Assembly (NCBI RefSeq): GCF_000760735.1
Contig: NZ_JMEX01000008.1
Coordinates: 2,268,877-2,332,876, forward strand
DNA from: Rhodococcoides fascians A44A
GTDB lineage: Bacteria; Actinomycetota; Actinomycetes; Mycobacteriales; Mycobacteriaceae
Direction of reading: 5' to 3'
DNA: 64,000 nt
The notes under the pieces are model-generated. The model was not told the DNA's origin. It saw nothing but the letters and a program-made list of their open reading frames with translations, and made no database searches. The position numbers and the translations under genes were made by a program. Within the stretch, counting starts at the first letter, position 1, and each line of letters opens with the position of its first letter. Below, one piece after another: positions 10,132 through 18,396 of this stretch.

Positions 10132-11274
10132 GTGGCTTTGAACGAGCAGCTCATCGAGGGTCTGGTGGACGAGGCTGTGGCTCTGATCTGGAACACATAC
10201 CGCGGGTACACGAGCGAGGTGTTCGACCGAGGTGAGCTCACTCATTTCGTGCGGATGAACGTCGTCGTGGTGCTGGAATGCGTCGATCGGGAAAGTCCGC
10301 TCGGCACCGACCAACTCGAGCACGCTCGTGAGCTGGGAGAGCAACGCGCGCAGCAGGGTGTTCCGCTCGAGTCGGTCATTCAGGCGTTTCGATCCACCGA
10401 AAGGGTCATGTTGCTGCATGTCCTTCATGCTCACCGAGGTGGCTCAGGGGCCGGTGCGACCGAATTGGCATTGTCCTGTTTCGACGCCCTCACCAACGCG
10501 ATGATCGACGCGTATCGCGAGGCATCGTCTGCAATTGCGGCTGTCAGTCGTCGAGCCGAGAACGAGTTGTCGACAGCGCTCACCAACGGTTGGGAACTCG
10601 AACCCGCGGACGCCGAACGTTGGGCCGGAGTCCTCGGTGTCGATCAGAACCTTCCTCACATCAGCGCCATCTTTGCCTTGTCCAAGAGGTCGGATCCGCT
10701 TCTCAGTCAACGCCTTCGACGTCGGGTCATCACCGATCTGGCCGCGGCGGGAATCGAGCCGGTCATCTGTTGGGAGGGGGACGGTAGCGTCACTGTGTTC
10801 ATTCCGGTCGTGACGAGTGCATCGCTGACGACAATCGACGCATGCCTCTCTTCGTTGCTGAGGTCGAGTGGGGACTGCGCGGGGATCTTCATCGGAGACG
10901 AAGTGCAGACGCTGCGTGCCGGTCACCGCTCCTACGTTCAGGCACTGGCTGTACAGAACGTCGCGGCTCGCAATCACATCGGCGACTCCGTGTTGCGCTA
11001 CAGCGATGTGTTGCTCGATGTGTTGATCGGTAACGACGCCGCTGTGCGCGAGCGCTTCGTCGACTCCCGCGTGGGGGCGATTGCAGGTCTGGATCATCTG
11101 ATGGACACCGTCGCGGCGTTGGCGACGTGCAACATGTCCCAATCCAGAGCTGCGAAGGAGCTGTACGTACACGTGAACACAGTTGCGCTGCGAGCCCGAA
11201 AGATTCACGAGCTGACCGGGCGCAATCCTCTTGTTTTCACCGATCTGGTGGAGCTGTATCTCGCATCGAGGTAA
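10132..11274 (+). CDS. PucR family transcriptional regulator
   Basis: Regulator of 380 residues. The C-terminal helix-turn-helix, MSQSRAAKELYVHVNTVALRAR, is the PucR/CdaR type; the middle carries the GGDEF-like fold of this family and the N-terminus is an all-helical sensory part. The GTG at 10132 is chosen because an earlier in-frame GTG at 10105 falls inside the palindrome; GGTGG serves as a weak ribosome site. It is transcribed away from the dehydrogenase-barrel-hydrolase-transporter operon and very probably controls it in response to its substrate. Confidence 0.9.
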   Translation: MALNEQLIEGLVDEAVALIWNTYRGYTSEVFDRGELTHFVRMNVVVVLECVDRESPLGTDQLEHARELGEQRAQQGVPLESVIQAFRSTERVMLLHVLHAHRGGSGAGATELALSCFDALTNAMIDAYREASSAIAAVSRRAENELSTALTNGWELEPADAERWAGVLGVDQNLPHISAIFALSKRSDPLLSQRLRRRVITDLAAAGIEPVICWEGDGSVTVFIPVVTSASLTTIDACLSSLLRSSGDCAGIFIGDEVQTLRAGHRSYVQALAVQNVAARNHIGDSVLRYSDVLLDVLIGNDAAVRERFVDSRVGAIAGLDHLMDTVAALATCNMSQSRAAKELYVHVNTVALRARKIHELTGRNPLVFTDLVELYLASR

Positions 11275-11319
11275 CGGATCGGGCGGTGCTCGCCGGTCTG
11301 CGCCGGTACCGTGGGTGAT

Positions 11320-11652
11320 ATGGCCAGCGGAACCTTCGACGGCGGTTCGCGCTACGGCGCGGGCGGGTGGCGATGGAGCGCGGGCGACGTCAGGCTGGTG
11401 GTCACTGCGCTGCTGGTGGCGGTCATGGCCTTGGGTCTCGTACTGCGATTCTGGGTGTTGTTCGGTGCGGTTGCAATTCTGGCTGTTGCGCTGTGGTTGA
11501 TTCAGGACAGTGCGGTTCAGCGCCAGGCTCGACGTGAGCTCGAGGAGCGGCACCGCGCAGATCTTCGGTCACGCGCCGACGCCGAGCATCAGGCGTTCCT
11601 TCGTGGTGAGCGCCGTGGGCTGTACGGCCAGTACGAGCCACCCGAGGTCTGA
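11320..11652 (+). CDS. Small membrane protein of unknown function
   Basis: A 110-residue protein with two adjoining hydrophobic spans at about residues 25-60 (VVTALLVAVMALGLVLRFWV and GAVAILAVALWLI) and a charged, helical C-terminus (RRELEERHRADLRSRADAE). The ATG at 11320 and the in-frame GTG at 11311 are both possible starts; the ribosome site is weak. Similar small two-span proteins with coiled C-termini are common in Mycobacteriales and have no known role. Confidence 0.7.
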   Translation: MASGTFDGGSRYGAGGWRWSAGDVRLVVTALLVAVMALGLVLRFWVLFGAVAILAVALWLIQDSAVQRQARRELEERHRADLRSRADAEHQAFLRGERRGLYGQYEPPEV

Positions 11653-11675
11653 CTCCGACAATCTGGACACGAAGG

Positions 11676-11694
11676 GAAGGTTAGTCTAACCTCC
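11676..11694. promoter_or_regulatory. IdeR/DtxR iron box
   Basis: GAAGGTTAGTCTAACCTCC closely matches the 19-bp iron-box consensus TTAGGTTAGSCTAACCTAA and is centred 58 nt before the binding-protein start. Iron repression of that gene by IdeR is the expected consequence. Confidence 0.88.
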
Positions 11695-11742
11695 CTCTCG
11701 GGTGCCGCTGTGGCGCTCGTCGAGTCCAGAGGATCCCCCACG

Positions 11743-12804
11743 ATGAACATTTCCACCAGGACGTCTGCTGCCCTTCGTGGTGTCGCGGTTGCGTCGATTG
11801 CCGTGATCGCTCTTGCGGGGTGCTCCGGGAACAGCGGCTCGACGGAATCCGCTGCGGCTGCGGACTCCCTGCTGCCGGCCGCCGAGGGCAAGACCGAATA
11901 TCCGCTCACGCTGGACACGGCAACCGGTCCAGCGGTGATCGAGGAGCGTCCCGAGCGCGTGGTGATGGCGAGTTCCTGGGACGCGGACCTCTTTGCTGCA
12001 CTGGGTGTTACGCCGGTGGGCACCGATGAGCAGGTCGACTTCTATCCGTGGGCGGTGGAGAAGATCCCCGGCGAGATCGAGACGGTCTGGCCCATCGGCG
12101 ACACTGCGTATCCGGCGGAACAGGTAGCCAACACCACACCTGACCTCGTCGTCGACACCCTGGCGGCGGACCCTGTGGACACCGAGCAGTTGGCCGACAT
12201 CGCGCCTGTCGTCGGCGCACCGGCCGGCATCGAGGCGCCGCTGTGGGAAGACAGGCTTCGTCTTCTGGGCGAAGCTCTGGACCTGTCCGACCGCGCTGAG
12301 CAGTTCATCGGCGAGTACAGCACCACCTTCGAGAACATCCGCGCCGAGCACCCCGAGTTCGAGGGCAAGACCGTCGACTACCTCGTGTACTGGGGAGGCG
12401 GAAGTGGCACCGGCTTCATGAACACCGTCGACAGTGAGCCCGAGGCGCTGCTGTCCTCCTTCGGATTCGCGGAGAACACCAACGCCGCAGTGCTGCCGCA
12501 GGACGGAGAACTGGGCGACGAGCTGCTGGACTCGTTGACCGGCGATGTTCTGGTCATCTCCAACCAGGCTGCCGACCAGGCGGAGTTCGACGCCTGGTAC
12601 GCGAGCCCGCTGCTTCAGCGGCTCCCCAGCGTGCAGGAGGGCCGGACCGTCGTCCTGAACCTGGCGGCCGACAACACTGTCACCTACAACGGTGAGCGTC
12701 AGGACTTCACGGGTCACTTCGGTCGAGCGTGGTCCGTCGGCCCTCTCGCGCACGAAGAGCTCGCCGACCTGCTGGTGCCCAAGCTGTCGGCGGTTCTGAC
12801 CTAG
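11743..12804 (+). CDS. Iron-siderophore ABC transporter substrate-binding lipoprotein
   Basis: Class III periplasmic-type binding protein (FecB/FhuD fold) of 353 residues, anchored outside the membrane as a lipoprotein. The signal peptide ends in LAGC with the lipid cysteine at residue 27. The two-lobed fold is recognisable from ERPERVVMASSWDADLFAALG and TTPDLVVDTL in the first lobe and the GELGDELLDSL and LVISNQ strands in the second. The ATG at 11743 follows the iron box at 11676-11694, so it should be expressed in iron limitation. No permease or ATPase gene is adjacent, so it must share a transporter encoded elsewhere. Confidence 0.92.
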   Translation: MNISTRTSAALRGVAVASIAVIALAGCSGNSGSTESAAAADSLLPAAEGKTEYPLTLDTATGPAVIEERPERVVMASSWDADLFAALGVTPVGTDEQVDFYPWAVEKIPGEIETVWPIGDTAYPAEQVANTTPDLVVDTLAADPVDTEQLADIAPVVGAPAGIEAPLWEDRLRLLGEALDLSDRAEQFIGEYSTTFENIRAEHPEFEGKTVDYLVYWGGGSGTGFMNTVDSEPEALLSSFGFAENTNAAVLPQDGELGDELLDSLTGDVLVISNQAADQAEFDAWYASPLLQRLPSVQEGRTVVLNLAADNTVTYNGERQDFTGHFGRAWSVGPLAHEELADLLVPKLSAVLT

Positions 12805-14171
12805 CCGCGCTCGGCGGGAGCGTTCTTCGTCGTCGAGTCGGTGGTGAACCGGCGAACGACGTACAGCAGGACGCCCACGGCCAGGAGTAGTGCTGCACGA
12901 AGCCAGGTTTCGGCGGATTGCTGGGTAGCCAGCACCACGCAGGTCACGAGCGCGAGGATCGGCAGGATAGTCGGCGCGCGGAAGTGGTCCTCGCCGGTGT
13001 GGTCGCGACGCAGGACGAGGACGGCGACGTTGGTGCTGACGAACACGAACAGCAACAGCAGCACGACGGTTTCCGCCAGGGCTGCCACCGATCCCGTGAG
13101 GCAGAGTCCCATCGCGACGACGGTGGTGGCGATGATCGCCGTCCATGGCGTGCGGCGTCGGGGAAGGACCTTGGCGAGGACGGAGGGGAGCAGGCCGTCG
13201 CGAGCCATTCCGAAGGTCAGCCGTGAGGCCATGATCATGGTCAGCAACGCTCCGTTCGCCACGGCGACGAGTGCGATGAGGCTGAAGAACCACGCGGGAA
13301 TGCCGGCGTCGGCGGCGTCGACCACTTCGAGGAGCGGCCCGCTCGACTCGGCGAGGGTCTCCGGCGGTACGACGGTGGTGACGGCGAGACCGACCAGTGC
13401 GTACACCGCTCCGGCTGCGGCGAGTGCCCCGAAGAGTGCCCGCGGATAGACCCGACGGACGTCCTTCACTTCCTCGGCGATGTTGGCGGAGGTCTCGAAT
13501 CCGACGAACGAGTAGAACGCCAGCAGCGCTGCGCCGAGCACCGCCAGGGCAGGCGTCGTGGTGCCGTCGAACTCGAGAACGCGCGATGGGTCGCCGTCGC
13601 CGCGCCCGAGTACCAGCCCGGCGAGCGCGATGATCAGGACCAGACCGGACACTTCGACGACAGTCATGACGAGGTTGGCGCGGAGAGACTCGGTGATGCC
13701 GCGTGCGTTGAGGAGGGCGACGATGACCAGGAACGCCAGTGCTGCCGGCACGGTGGGAACGCCCACGAAGACCTGGAGGTAGTCACCGGAGAAGGCGAGT
13801 GCCAGCCCGGCTGCGCTGGTCACGCCGGCTGCCAGCATGCAGAAGCCGACCATGAACGACACGATCGGGAGTTTGTAGGCACGCTGAGCGAACACAGCGG
13901 CGCCGCCGGCGCGGGGATATTTGGTGACCAGTTCTGCATAGGACGCGGCGGTGAGCATCGCCATCACCAGCGCGACGACGAGTGGGACCCAGACGGCCCC
14001 GCCCACTTCTCCCGCAATTTCGCCGACGAGGGCGTAGATGCCGGCTCCCAGCACATCGCCGAGGATGAAGACGAACAGCATCTTTCCGCTGATCGCGCGG
14101 GCGAGAGGTGTGGTGTCCTGCCGATCGTGCGTCGCGTCGACCGCTTCGTCGTGGGTCCGTCTCGGTCGCAT
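12801..14171 (-). CDS. APC family amino acid permease
   Basis: Cationic or neutral amino-acid transporter of the APC superfamily, 456 residues with about 12 membrane helices. The N-terminal signature GDVLGAGIYALVGEIAGEVG is the substrate-binding helix 1 motif, and the YSFVGFETSANIAEEVKD motif of helix 6 is complete. The ATG at 14171 has GGAGG 5 nt upstream. The stop overlaps the convergent binding-protein stop by 4 bp. It is transcribed after the manganese catalase gene but separated from it by a strong hairpin, so it is probably independent. Confidence 0.93.
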   Translation of the reverse strand: MRPRRTHDEAVDATHDRQDTTPLARAISGKMLFVFILGDVLGAGIYALVGEIAGEVGGAVWVPLVVALVMAMLTAASYAELVTKYPRAGGAAVFAQRAYKLPIVSFMVGFCMLAAGVTSAAGLALAFSGDYLQVFVGVPTVPAALAFLVIVALLNARGITESLRANLVMTVVEVSGLVLIIALAGLVLGRGDGDPSRVLEFDGTTTPALAVLGAALLAFYSFVGFETSANIAEEVKDVRRVYPRALFGALAAAGAVYALVGLAVTTVVPPETLAESSGPLLEVVDAADAGIPAWFFSLIALVAVANGALLTMIMASRLTFGMARDGLLPSVLAKVLPRRRTPWTAIIATTVVAMGLCLTGSVAALAETVVLLLLFVFVSTNVAVLVLRRDHTGEDHFRAPTILPILALVTCVVLATQQSAETWLRAALLLAVGVLLYVVRRFTTDSTTKNAPAERG

Positions 14172-14201
14172 GCGAACCTCCGTGATGTGGTGGGGAAACA
14201 C

Positions 14202-14237
14202 GTGGAGGGCGACGCGGTGTCACCGCGTCGCCTCCAC
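14202..14237 (-). terminator. Terminator hairpin after the manganese catalase gene
   Basis: A near-perfect 17-bp stem with one bulged G (GTGGAGGCGACGCGGTG against its complement) starts 20 nt beyond the catalase stop and is followed on the minus strand by GTGTTTCCCC. It separates the catalase from the permease gene. Confidence 0.75.
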
Positions 14238-14256
14238 CTGTCCTGATTCGGTTGTG

Positions 14257-15201
14257 TTACTTGATCTTCGGGTCGTTCGCTGCGGCGATCTCCACCTCGG
14301 CGGTGGCCTGGATCAGCGCCAGCAGGTCCTTGTCGAGGCCCGGTGAGAACTCCTCACGCCGCTCGGGCGAGATCTTGATGGGGACGCCTTCCGGCATGAT
14401 GGCCGTGGACAATTCGGTTCCGTCGTTCGACGGTGAGGCGCCGCGGTAGAGCTTGGCCGCCTGGCTCTTGTCGTCGGCGCTGAAGGTGTACTGGATGCTT
14501 TGCAGGCCCTTGTCCAGCAGTTTCTTGACCTCGGGGAACCGTTCCGCGTTGGTCTTGGGGATCGGCAGCACCGAGCCCCAGTTCACGCCCAGGCTTTCCA
14601 ATGCTTTGGCGAACGCGTTCTCGTGCGCTTGGTCGCGGACGATCAGGTAGGAGATCGTCGAGCGGGCCGTCTTGTTGTCGGTCATTTCGTAGATGCGGCA
14701 TTTCTGAAGGCGGCCGGTCGATTCCAACATCAGGTTGTACAGCAGATCCAGCACGAGGTTGCCGCTGTTGTAGACGTAGGAGCCCGACCACGGGTTTCCT
14801 GCAGCATCGACCGGGAGGGCGCCCTGTGCGCCGACGAGATAGTGGTGAATGTTGCTGGTGTCCAGAGCAATCTTCAGGGGTGTAGCGCCTTTGGCGCCGG
14901 GCTTGTCGACGGGGTCCGTCTTCTTGCCGTTGTATTCGGGGGATCCGTCGAGCAAACGGGAGATGGTGGTGCCGATGAGTTCGACGTGGCTGATCTCTTC
15001 CGTACCGACGCCCTGCAACAGGTCCTTGTACGGTTTCGATGCCGGATCTCCACGAAAGTTCATGGACTGGAACAGGTATTGCATCATGGTGCGCATTTCG
15101 CCGAACTGTCCGCCCAGGCCCTCCTGAAGGGCGTTGGCAGCGGCCGGATCCGGCTCGTCGACGGCGATGTCGTTGATCAATTGTTCGGTGTGTAGATACA
15201 C
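14257..15201 (-). CDS. Manganese-containing (non-heme) catalase
   Basis: Dimanganese catalase of 314 residues that dismutates hydrogen peroxide in the cytoplasm. The four-helix-bundle ligands are visible in GEMRTMMQYLFQSMNFRG, the GTEEISHVELIGTTI motif with metal glutamate and histidine, and the ARSTISYLIVRDQAHENAF helix. The C-terminus ends NDPKIK. The GTG at 15201 follows GGGAGA by 3-4 nt. A GTTT-N15-GGGTAT promoter lies 120 nt upstream, which fits a general-stress sigma factor. Flanking hairpins make it a single-gene unit. Confidence 0.95.
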   Translation of the reverse strand: MYLHTEQLINDIAVDEPDPAAANALQEGLGGQFGEMRTMMQYLFQSMNFRGDPASKPYKDLLQGVGTEEISHVELIGTTISRLLDGSPEYNGKKTDPVDKPGAKGATPLKIALDTSNIHHYLVGAQGALPVDAAGNPWSGSYVYNSGNLVLDLLYNLMLESTGRLQKCRIYEMTDNKTARSTISYLIVRDQAHENAFAKALESLGVNWGSVLPIPKTNAERFPEVKKLLDKGLQSIQYTFSADDKSQAAKLYRGASPSNDGTELSTAIMPEGVPIKISPERREEFSPGLDKDLLALIQATAEVEIAAANDPKIK

Positions 15202-15320
15202 GATTCTCCCTAGGACAGCAGTGCATCGAGCGTGAACGATCGGGTTGTCTGCGACGCCGGGACTTGACTGTCGCTATTCCGCCTTCGAAGGCGTGCTGGG
15301 AATGCATCAGCACTCCGGCT

Positions 15321-15345
15321 ATACCCCTGGATGGCAGGGAGAAAC
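15321..15345 (-). promoter_or_regulatory. SigB/SigF-type promoter of the manganese catalase gene
   Basis: On the minus strand GTTT (15345-15342) and GGGTAT (15326-15321) are separated by exactly 15 nt, the consensus for actinobacterial general-stress sigma factors of the SigF/SigB group. It faces the catalase start 120 nt away. Confidence 0.72.
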
Positions 15346-15445
15346 ATCACATCCGACCGGAGGTCCGGTTTGGTATCGCCGTCTTCGGGGCACTCCTGCA
15401 CTTGCGCGACACGGCTATCGAAGACGGCGGAGGGCAAGTAAACGT

Positions 15446-15589
15446 ATGCATGACGAGCACGACGTAGTGGTATGGAAAGAAAACGTTCAGCGGCAGGCGT
15501 GGTGGGAATCGATTCTCGGGCTTGCTCCCGAAGCTCGGTCCCTTGCGGTTGTTCCGCCTCTCGGTGCGGACGACGTCGCAGCCGCATAG
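15446..15589 (+). CDS. Small hypothetical protein (47 aa)
   Basis: Short frame beginning MHDEHDVVVWKENVQRQAW and ending GADDVAAA. GGAGGG lies 11 nt before the ATG, and the gene is followed by a clean 9-bp terminator hairpin at 15620-15641, which supports an expressed unit. The protein is acidic with no membrane span or motif. I do not recognise a family. The overlapping minus-strand frames have poor composition and no ribosome site. Confidence 0.55.
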   Translation: MHDEHDVVVWKENVQRQAWWESILGLAPEARSLAVVPPLGADDVAAA

Positions 15590-15619
15590 TTGTGACCATC
15601 TGAATCGACTTGTAACCTC

Positions 15620-15641
15620 GGCCGCCGGTTTCCCGGCGGCC
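15620..15641 (+). terminator. Rho-independent terminator
   Basis: GGCCGCCGG, loop TTTC, CCGGCGGCC, followed by GTTCTGTTGTT. It lies 30 nt past the small frame ending at 15589 and 10 nt before the convergent acetyltransferase stop, so it may serve both directions. Confidence 0.85.
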
Positions 15642-15651
15642 GTTCTGTTGT

Positions 15652-16404
15652 TCAGGCCCTGGTTCGGTGCCTCACCCACACGTTCGGTTCCACGTAGACC
15701 GCGGTGCCTTGCTGCGCGTCGCACAACACGGGCGCGAGAGCGCCTGGGACGTCGACGGGCCCGGACTGGTCGAACGGCAGACCCGTCCACGTCCGCCAGT
15801 CCTCGAGAGTGCCTGGGATGACCATGGACCGGGGTGCGACTCCGGCGATCGTTCCCCCGGCTCGTACATGGACCCTCAACCACGGATCCGCGGGCAGTCC
15901 GTCCTGTCGACGTCCAGCCGCGTAGGAGCTCATCGATTCGCGGGGGTCGGTCTTGCCATTGGGTCGCACGGGGGCGATGAGTTCGTCGAATCCGAGGCGT
16001 CCCGCGTTCTCACGCAAACCTGTCAGTAGTACCGAAGACAGACCATGGCCTTGCATTTCCGGCGTCACAGCGATTTCCAGCGCACACACGGTGTTCGGGA
16101 CGACTGCTGTCATACGGTCGCGGATCCCTCGGAGGACGGCGCCGTCCCAGCCATCGTCGGGCAGGCCGCCACCAGCAGAAACGTGCAACGGAATCGAATG
16201 AGCTTTTCCGACGACCGATCCGGATTCGTGCTGGCACACGATAGTGAAATCGGCGAAATGCTCGACCACCTCCGGTCGGTAGTACAGCGACGCGATGGGG
16301 TCGTGGGTCATGAACGTCGGCCAGGAATCGGGCATGCCCCACGCGGTCTCGGCGAGGTCGGGTCGGTCCGCAAGCACCGACACGGTGAAGTCCATGACCT
16401 CCAT
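15652..16404 (-). CDS. GNAT family N-acetyltransferase
   Basis: Protein of 250 residues with a GNAT acetyl-CoA site: the beta strand ALEIAVTPEMQGHGLSSVLL carries the Q/R-x-x-G-x-G/A loop (QGHGLS). The segments around it, including HFADFTIVCQHESGSVVGKAHSIPL, form the usual N-terminal sheet, and the long C-terminal part ends in YVEPNVWVRHRTRA, which resembles a class of large actinobacterial acetyltransferases. The acceptor is unknown. The ATG at 16404 is used; a second ATG three codons in has a ribosome site too close to it. It is divergent from the membrane protein at 16484. Confidence 0.85.
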   Translation of the reverse strand: MEVMDFTVSVLADRPDLAETAWGMPDSWPTFMTHDPIASLYYRPEVVEHFADFTIVCQHESGSVVGKAHSIPLHVSAGGGLPDDGWDGAVLRGIRDRMTAVVPNTVCALEIAVTPEMQGHGLSSVLLTGLRENAGRLGFDELIAPVRPNGKTDPRESMSSYAAGRRQDGLPADPWLRVHVRAGGTIAGVAPRSMVIPGTLEDWRTWTGLPFDQSGPVDVPGALAPVLCDAQQGTAVYVEPNVWVRHRTRA

Positions 16405-16483
16405 CGTGCCGTGCGGACCGCAGCGCGGTCGAGTGACTTTCCTTCAGCGGCAGAACCGGACAAGACGTGACAAGCTGCTCGAC

Positions 16484-17725
16484 GTGATTGCACGACGCGT
16501 ACTCGCTCACCTCACCGTTTTCGTCGGTGCGTTCACGGCAGTGTGGGCGGTGGTGGTCACGCCGGCGCGTAACTTCGCGTACGTCGCGGGAGGGGACCGC
16601 CTCGACGTCTTCGTCGGAAGTGCGGCCGCGGTGGCCACAGTGGCAGCCGTCGTGGCCGTTGTGGTGGCTGTGTTCGTGACCGGCCGTCGAACTGTCCACG
16701 CGACAACGGGTATCGGCGTCGTGCTGCTCGCGGCTGTGTCCTTCGGTTCGTTCGACGTGCAGATGCATCTGCGGGCGATCGCGGGTGGGTTGATTCTCGG
16801 TGGTTGTGCGGTGCTCGCCGGTGTAGGTAATCGCCGAACCATGCAGTGCGCGTTGGTAGTCGGTGTGCTCTCCGGCATGGTGTTGGTGCCGCACATCGAA
16901 TCGAGCCCGGTCCGCTATGCCGAGTACCTCTCCAACGCTTCGTCCGGTCACTACATTCTCGTAGCCCTTGCGGTGTTGGCTGTTCTGTTGATTTCCTCGA
17001 ATGTCGAGGGGGTTGTCGAGCGGGTGCAGCACCGGACGCGAGTGCTGACCGTGGGGGTGCTGGTCCCTGCCGGCGGCCTGGTTCTGTACTGGCTCTTCGT
17101 GCGCTCGGTGGACCGGCTCGGTGCGGACGGAGCGATGCAGGATCGCTGGCTTCTGGGCATCGCTGTGGTGCCGTTGCTCGTCGGCGCGGCGTTCGCCTTG
17201 CCCCGGACGACCGGCACCGTTGTGCTCGCCGCTTTGGCGTACGTGGCGGCTCCGACGACGGGGTCGATGGGATTCGCTTCTGCTGTAGTGTTCGTTGCGT
17301 TGTTGGTCGTGGGCGTCGTGGTGGGGTGGCGGCGTTCGCTCCCCATGGTGGGTTTCCTGTTGATCGCGCTGGTTGCAGCGGTTGGACTTCTCGCCGATTC
17401 TCAGCTCGACCCCATCGAATCGGCAGCCACCGTAGTGATCCTGCCCGTCGCCCTTGGACTCCTTTTCGCGTCGCTGCTTCCGACGAGCCCACCGGCCTCG
17501 GTGATCGCCGTGACCACCCCGATAGCAGTGGCGGTCCCGGTCGTCGCCGAGTTCGGGTGGACTGCGTACACCCCGCTGACGAGCATGCAGCCTGTCTTCT
17601 CTCCGAGCGGATGGGAGTGGACGTCGACGGCAATCAGCGTCGGTTCCGTCCTTGTCGCGGCGGGGGCGTACGTGTTTCTGACGCGAGCGGACAGCCGGGG
17701 TTCTCGGTCGGCCTTATCTGACTAG
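16484..17725 (+). CDS. Polytopic membrane protein of unknown function (paralog of 31383-32486)
   Basis: Protein of 413 residues with about 10-12 hydrophobic helices and almost no large loops. It shares a layout and several segments with the protein at 31383-32486: an RYAEYLS/RYADYLS motif before a helix, a helix ending in LPRTTGTVVLAAL/LPGSTGMVVLAAL, LYAS/LFAS before P(P/A)(S/A)(A/P)A(S/T)VIAVT, and a C-terminal GWTAYTPLTS motif. No known transporter signature is visible. The GTG at 16484 has only a weak ribosome site. Its stop codon lies inside the operator of the toxin-antitoxin pair. Confidence 0.8.
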   Translation: MIARRVLAHLTVFVGAFTAVWAVVVTPARNFAYVAGGDRLDVFVGSAAAVATVAAVVAVVVAVFVTGRRTVHATTGIGVVLLAAVSFGSFDVQMHLRAIAGGLILGGCAVLAGVGNRRTMQCALVVGVLSGMVLVPHIESSPVRYAEYLSNASSGHYILVALAVLAVLLISSNVEGVVERVQHRTRVLTVGVLVPAGGLVLYWLFVRSVDRLGADGAMQDRWLLGIAVVPLLVGAAFALPRTTGTVVLAALAYVAAPTTGSMGFASAVVFVALLVVGVVVGWRRSLPMVGFLLIALVAAVGLLADSQLDPIESAATVVILPVALGLLFASLLPTSPPASVIAVTTPIAVAVPVVAEFGWTAYTPLTSMQPVFSPSGWEWTSTAISVGSVLVAAGAYVFLTRADSRGSRSALSD

Positions 17726-17737
17726 TTGGACTAGTCA
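17719..17737. promoter_or_regulatory. Operator of the Phd/VapC pair
   Basis: TGACTAGT-tgg-ACTAGTCA, a perfect 8-bp inverted repeat, ends 21 nt before the antitoxin start and includes the stop codon of the upstream membrane-protein gene. Type II antitoxins normally repress their own operon from such a site. Confidence 0.75.
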
Positions 17738-17757
17738 ATTTTGGGTACGCTGATGTC

Positions 17758-17991
17758 ATGAGGACGGTGAGCAGTACGGAAGCGAAAGCGAAACTGAACG
17801 CCATCCTGTCCGAAGTGGAGAGAACTGGCAGCCCCGTGACTGTCACCTCTCACGGGCGACCCGTCGCTGTCATATCGCCGGTAGCGCCCACGACGCGAAG
17901 ATTCGGCCAGTTCCCAGGGTTGGTGATTCCGGAGGACTTCGACAAGCCGATCCCCGAGGACGAGTTGACGGCGTGGGACGAGCCGTCGTGA
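17758..17991 (+). CDS. Type II antitoxin, Phd/YefM family
   Basis: Antitoxin of 77 residues. The N-terminal Phd/YefM DNA-binding fold is typical: MRTVSSTEAKAKLNAILSEVE, then a strand with PVTVTSHGRPVAVISP. The acidic C-terminal tail (PEDFDKPIPEDELTAWDEP) would wrap the toxin. It overlaps the toxin start by GTGA and probably represses the operon through the inverted repeat just upstream. Confidence 0.92.
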   Translation: MRTVSSTEAKAKLNAILSEVERTGSPVTVTSHGRPVAVISPVAPTTRRFGQFPGLVIPEDFDKPIPEDELTAWDEPS

Positions 17992-18383
17992 CCGCAGTCT
18001 TGCTCGACACCAATGCGCTTCTATGGCTGCTGACGTCCCCGCAGAAGATTGCGCAACCTGCGCTCGCGGTTCTCGAGGATCCATCCAACGAGTTGTTCGT
18101 CTCTGCCGCGTCCGCGTGGGAAATCTCGATCAAGACGAGGCTGGGGCGTCTCGATGGTAGTGGGGTGTTGTCGAGTTGGTCGGACTCGCTGGCGGCCATG
18201 GCTGCGCAGGAATTGACCATGAATTCAGCAGACGCCACCTTGGCGGGTCAGCTCGAGTGGGCGCACAGAGATCCGTTCGATCGGATGATCGTTGCACAGG
18301 CCACTCGTCGCGGGTTGGCAATCGCGACAAGTGACAAAGTCATACGGGAGGGCGCGATGCCTCCGATCATTGCAACCGCGTAG
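17988..18383 (+). CDS. Type II toxin, VapC-like PIN-domain ribonuclease
   Basis: PIN-domain nuclease of 131 residues that would cleave RNA when freed from the antitoxin. The acidic catalytic residues are present: LLDTNALLWLL at the start, SAWEISIK, RDPFDRMIVAQA and ATSDKVI. The start GTG at 17988 overlaps the antitoxin stop. The pair is complete and looks functional. Confidence 0.92.
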   Translation: MTAVLLDTNALLWLLTSPQKIAQPALAVLEDPSNELFVSAASAWEISIKTRLGRLDGSGVLSSWSDSLAAMAAQELTMNSADATLAGQLEWAHRDPFDRMIVAQATRRGLAIATSDKVIREGAMPPIIATA

Positions 18384-18396
18384 AAGTCGTGCGCCG

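Noticed and set aside
11686-13293. 535-residue minus-strand frame
   Set aside because: Runs antisense through the iron-box lipoprotein and off-frame through the permease, both of which have clear families.
15210-15599. 129-residue minus-strand frame between catalase and acetyltransferase
   Set aside because: No ribosome site and Arg-rich composition; the small plus-strand frame with terminator fits better.
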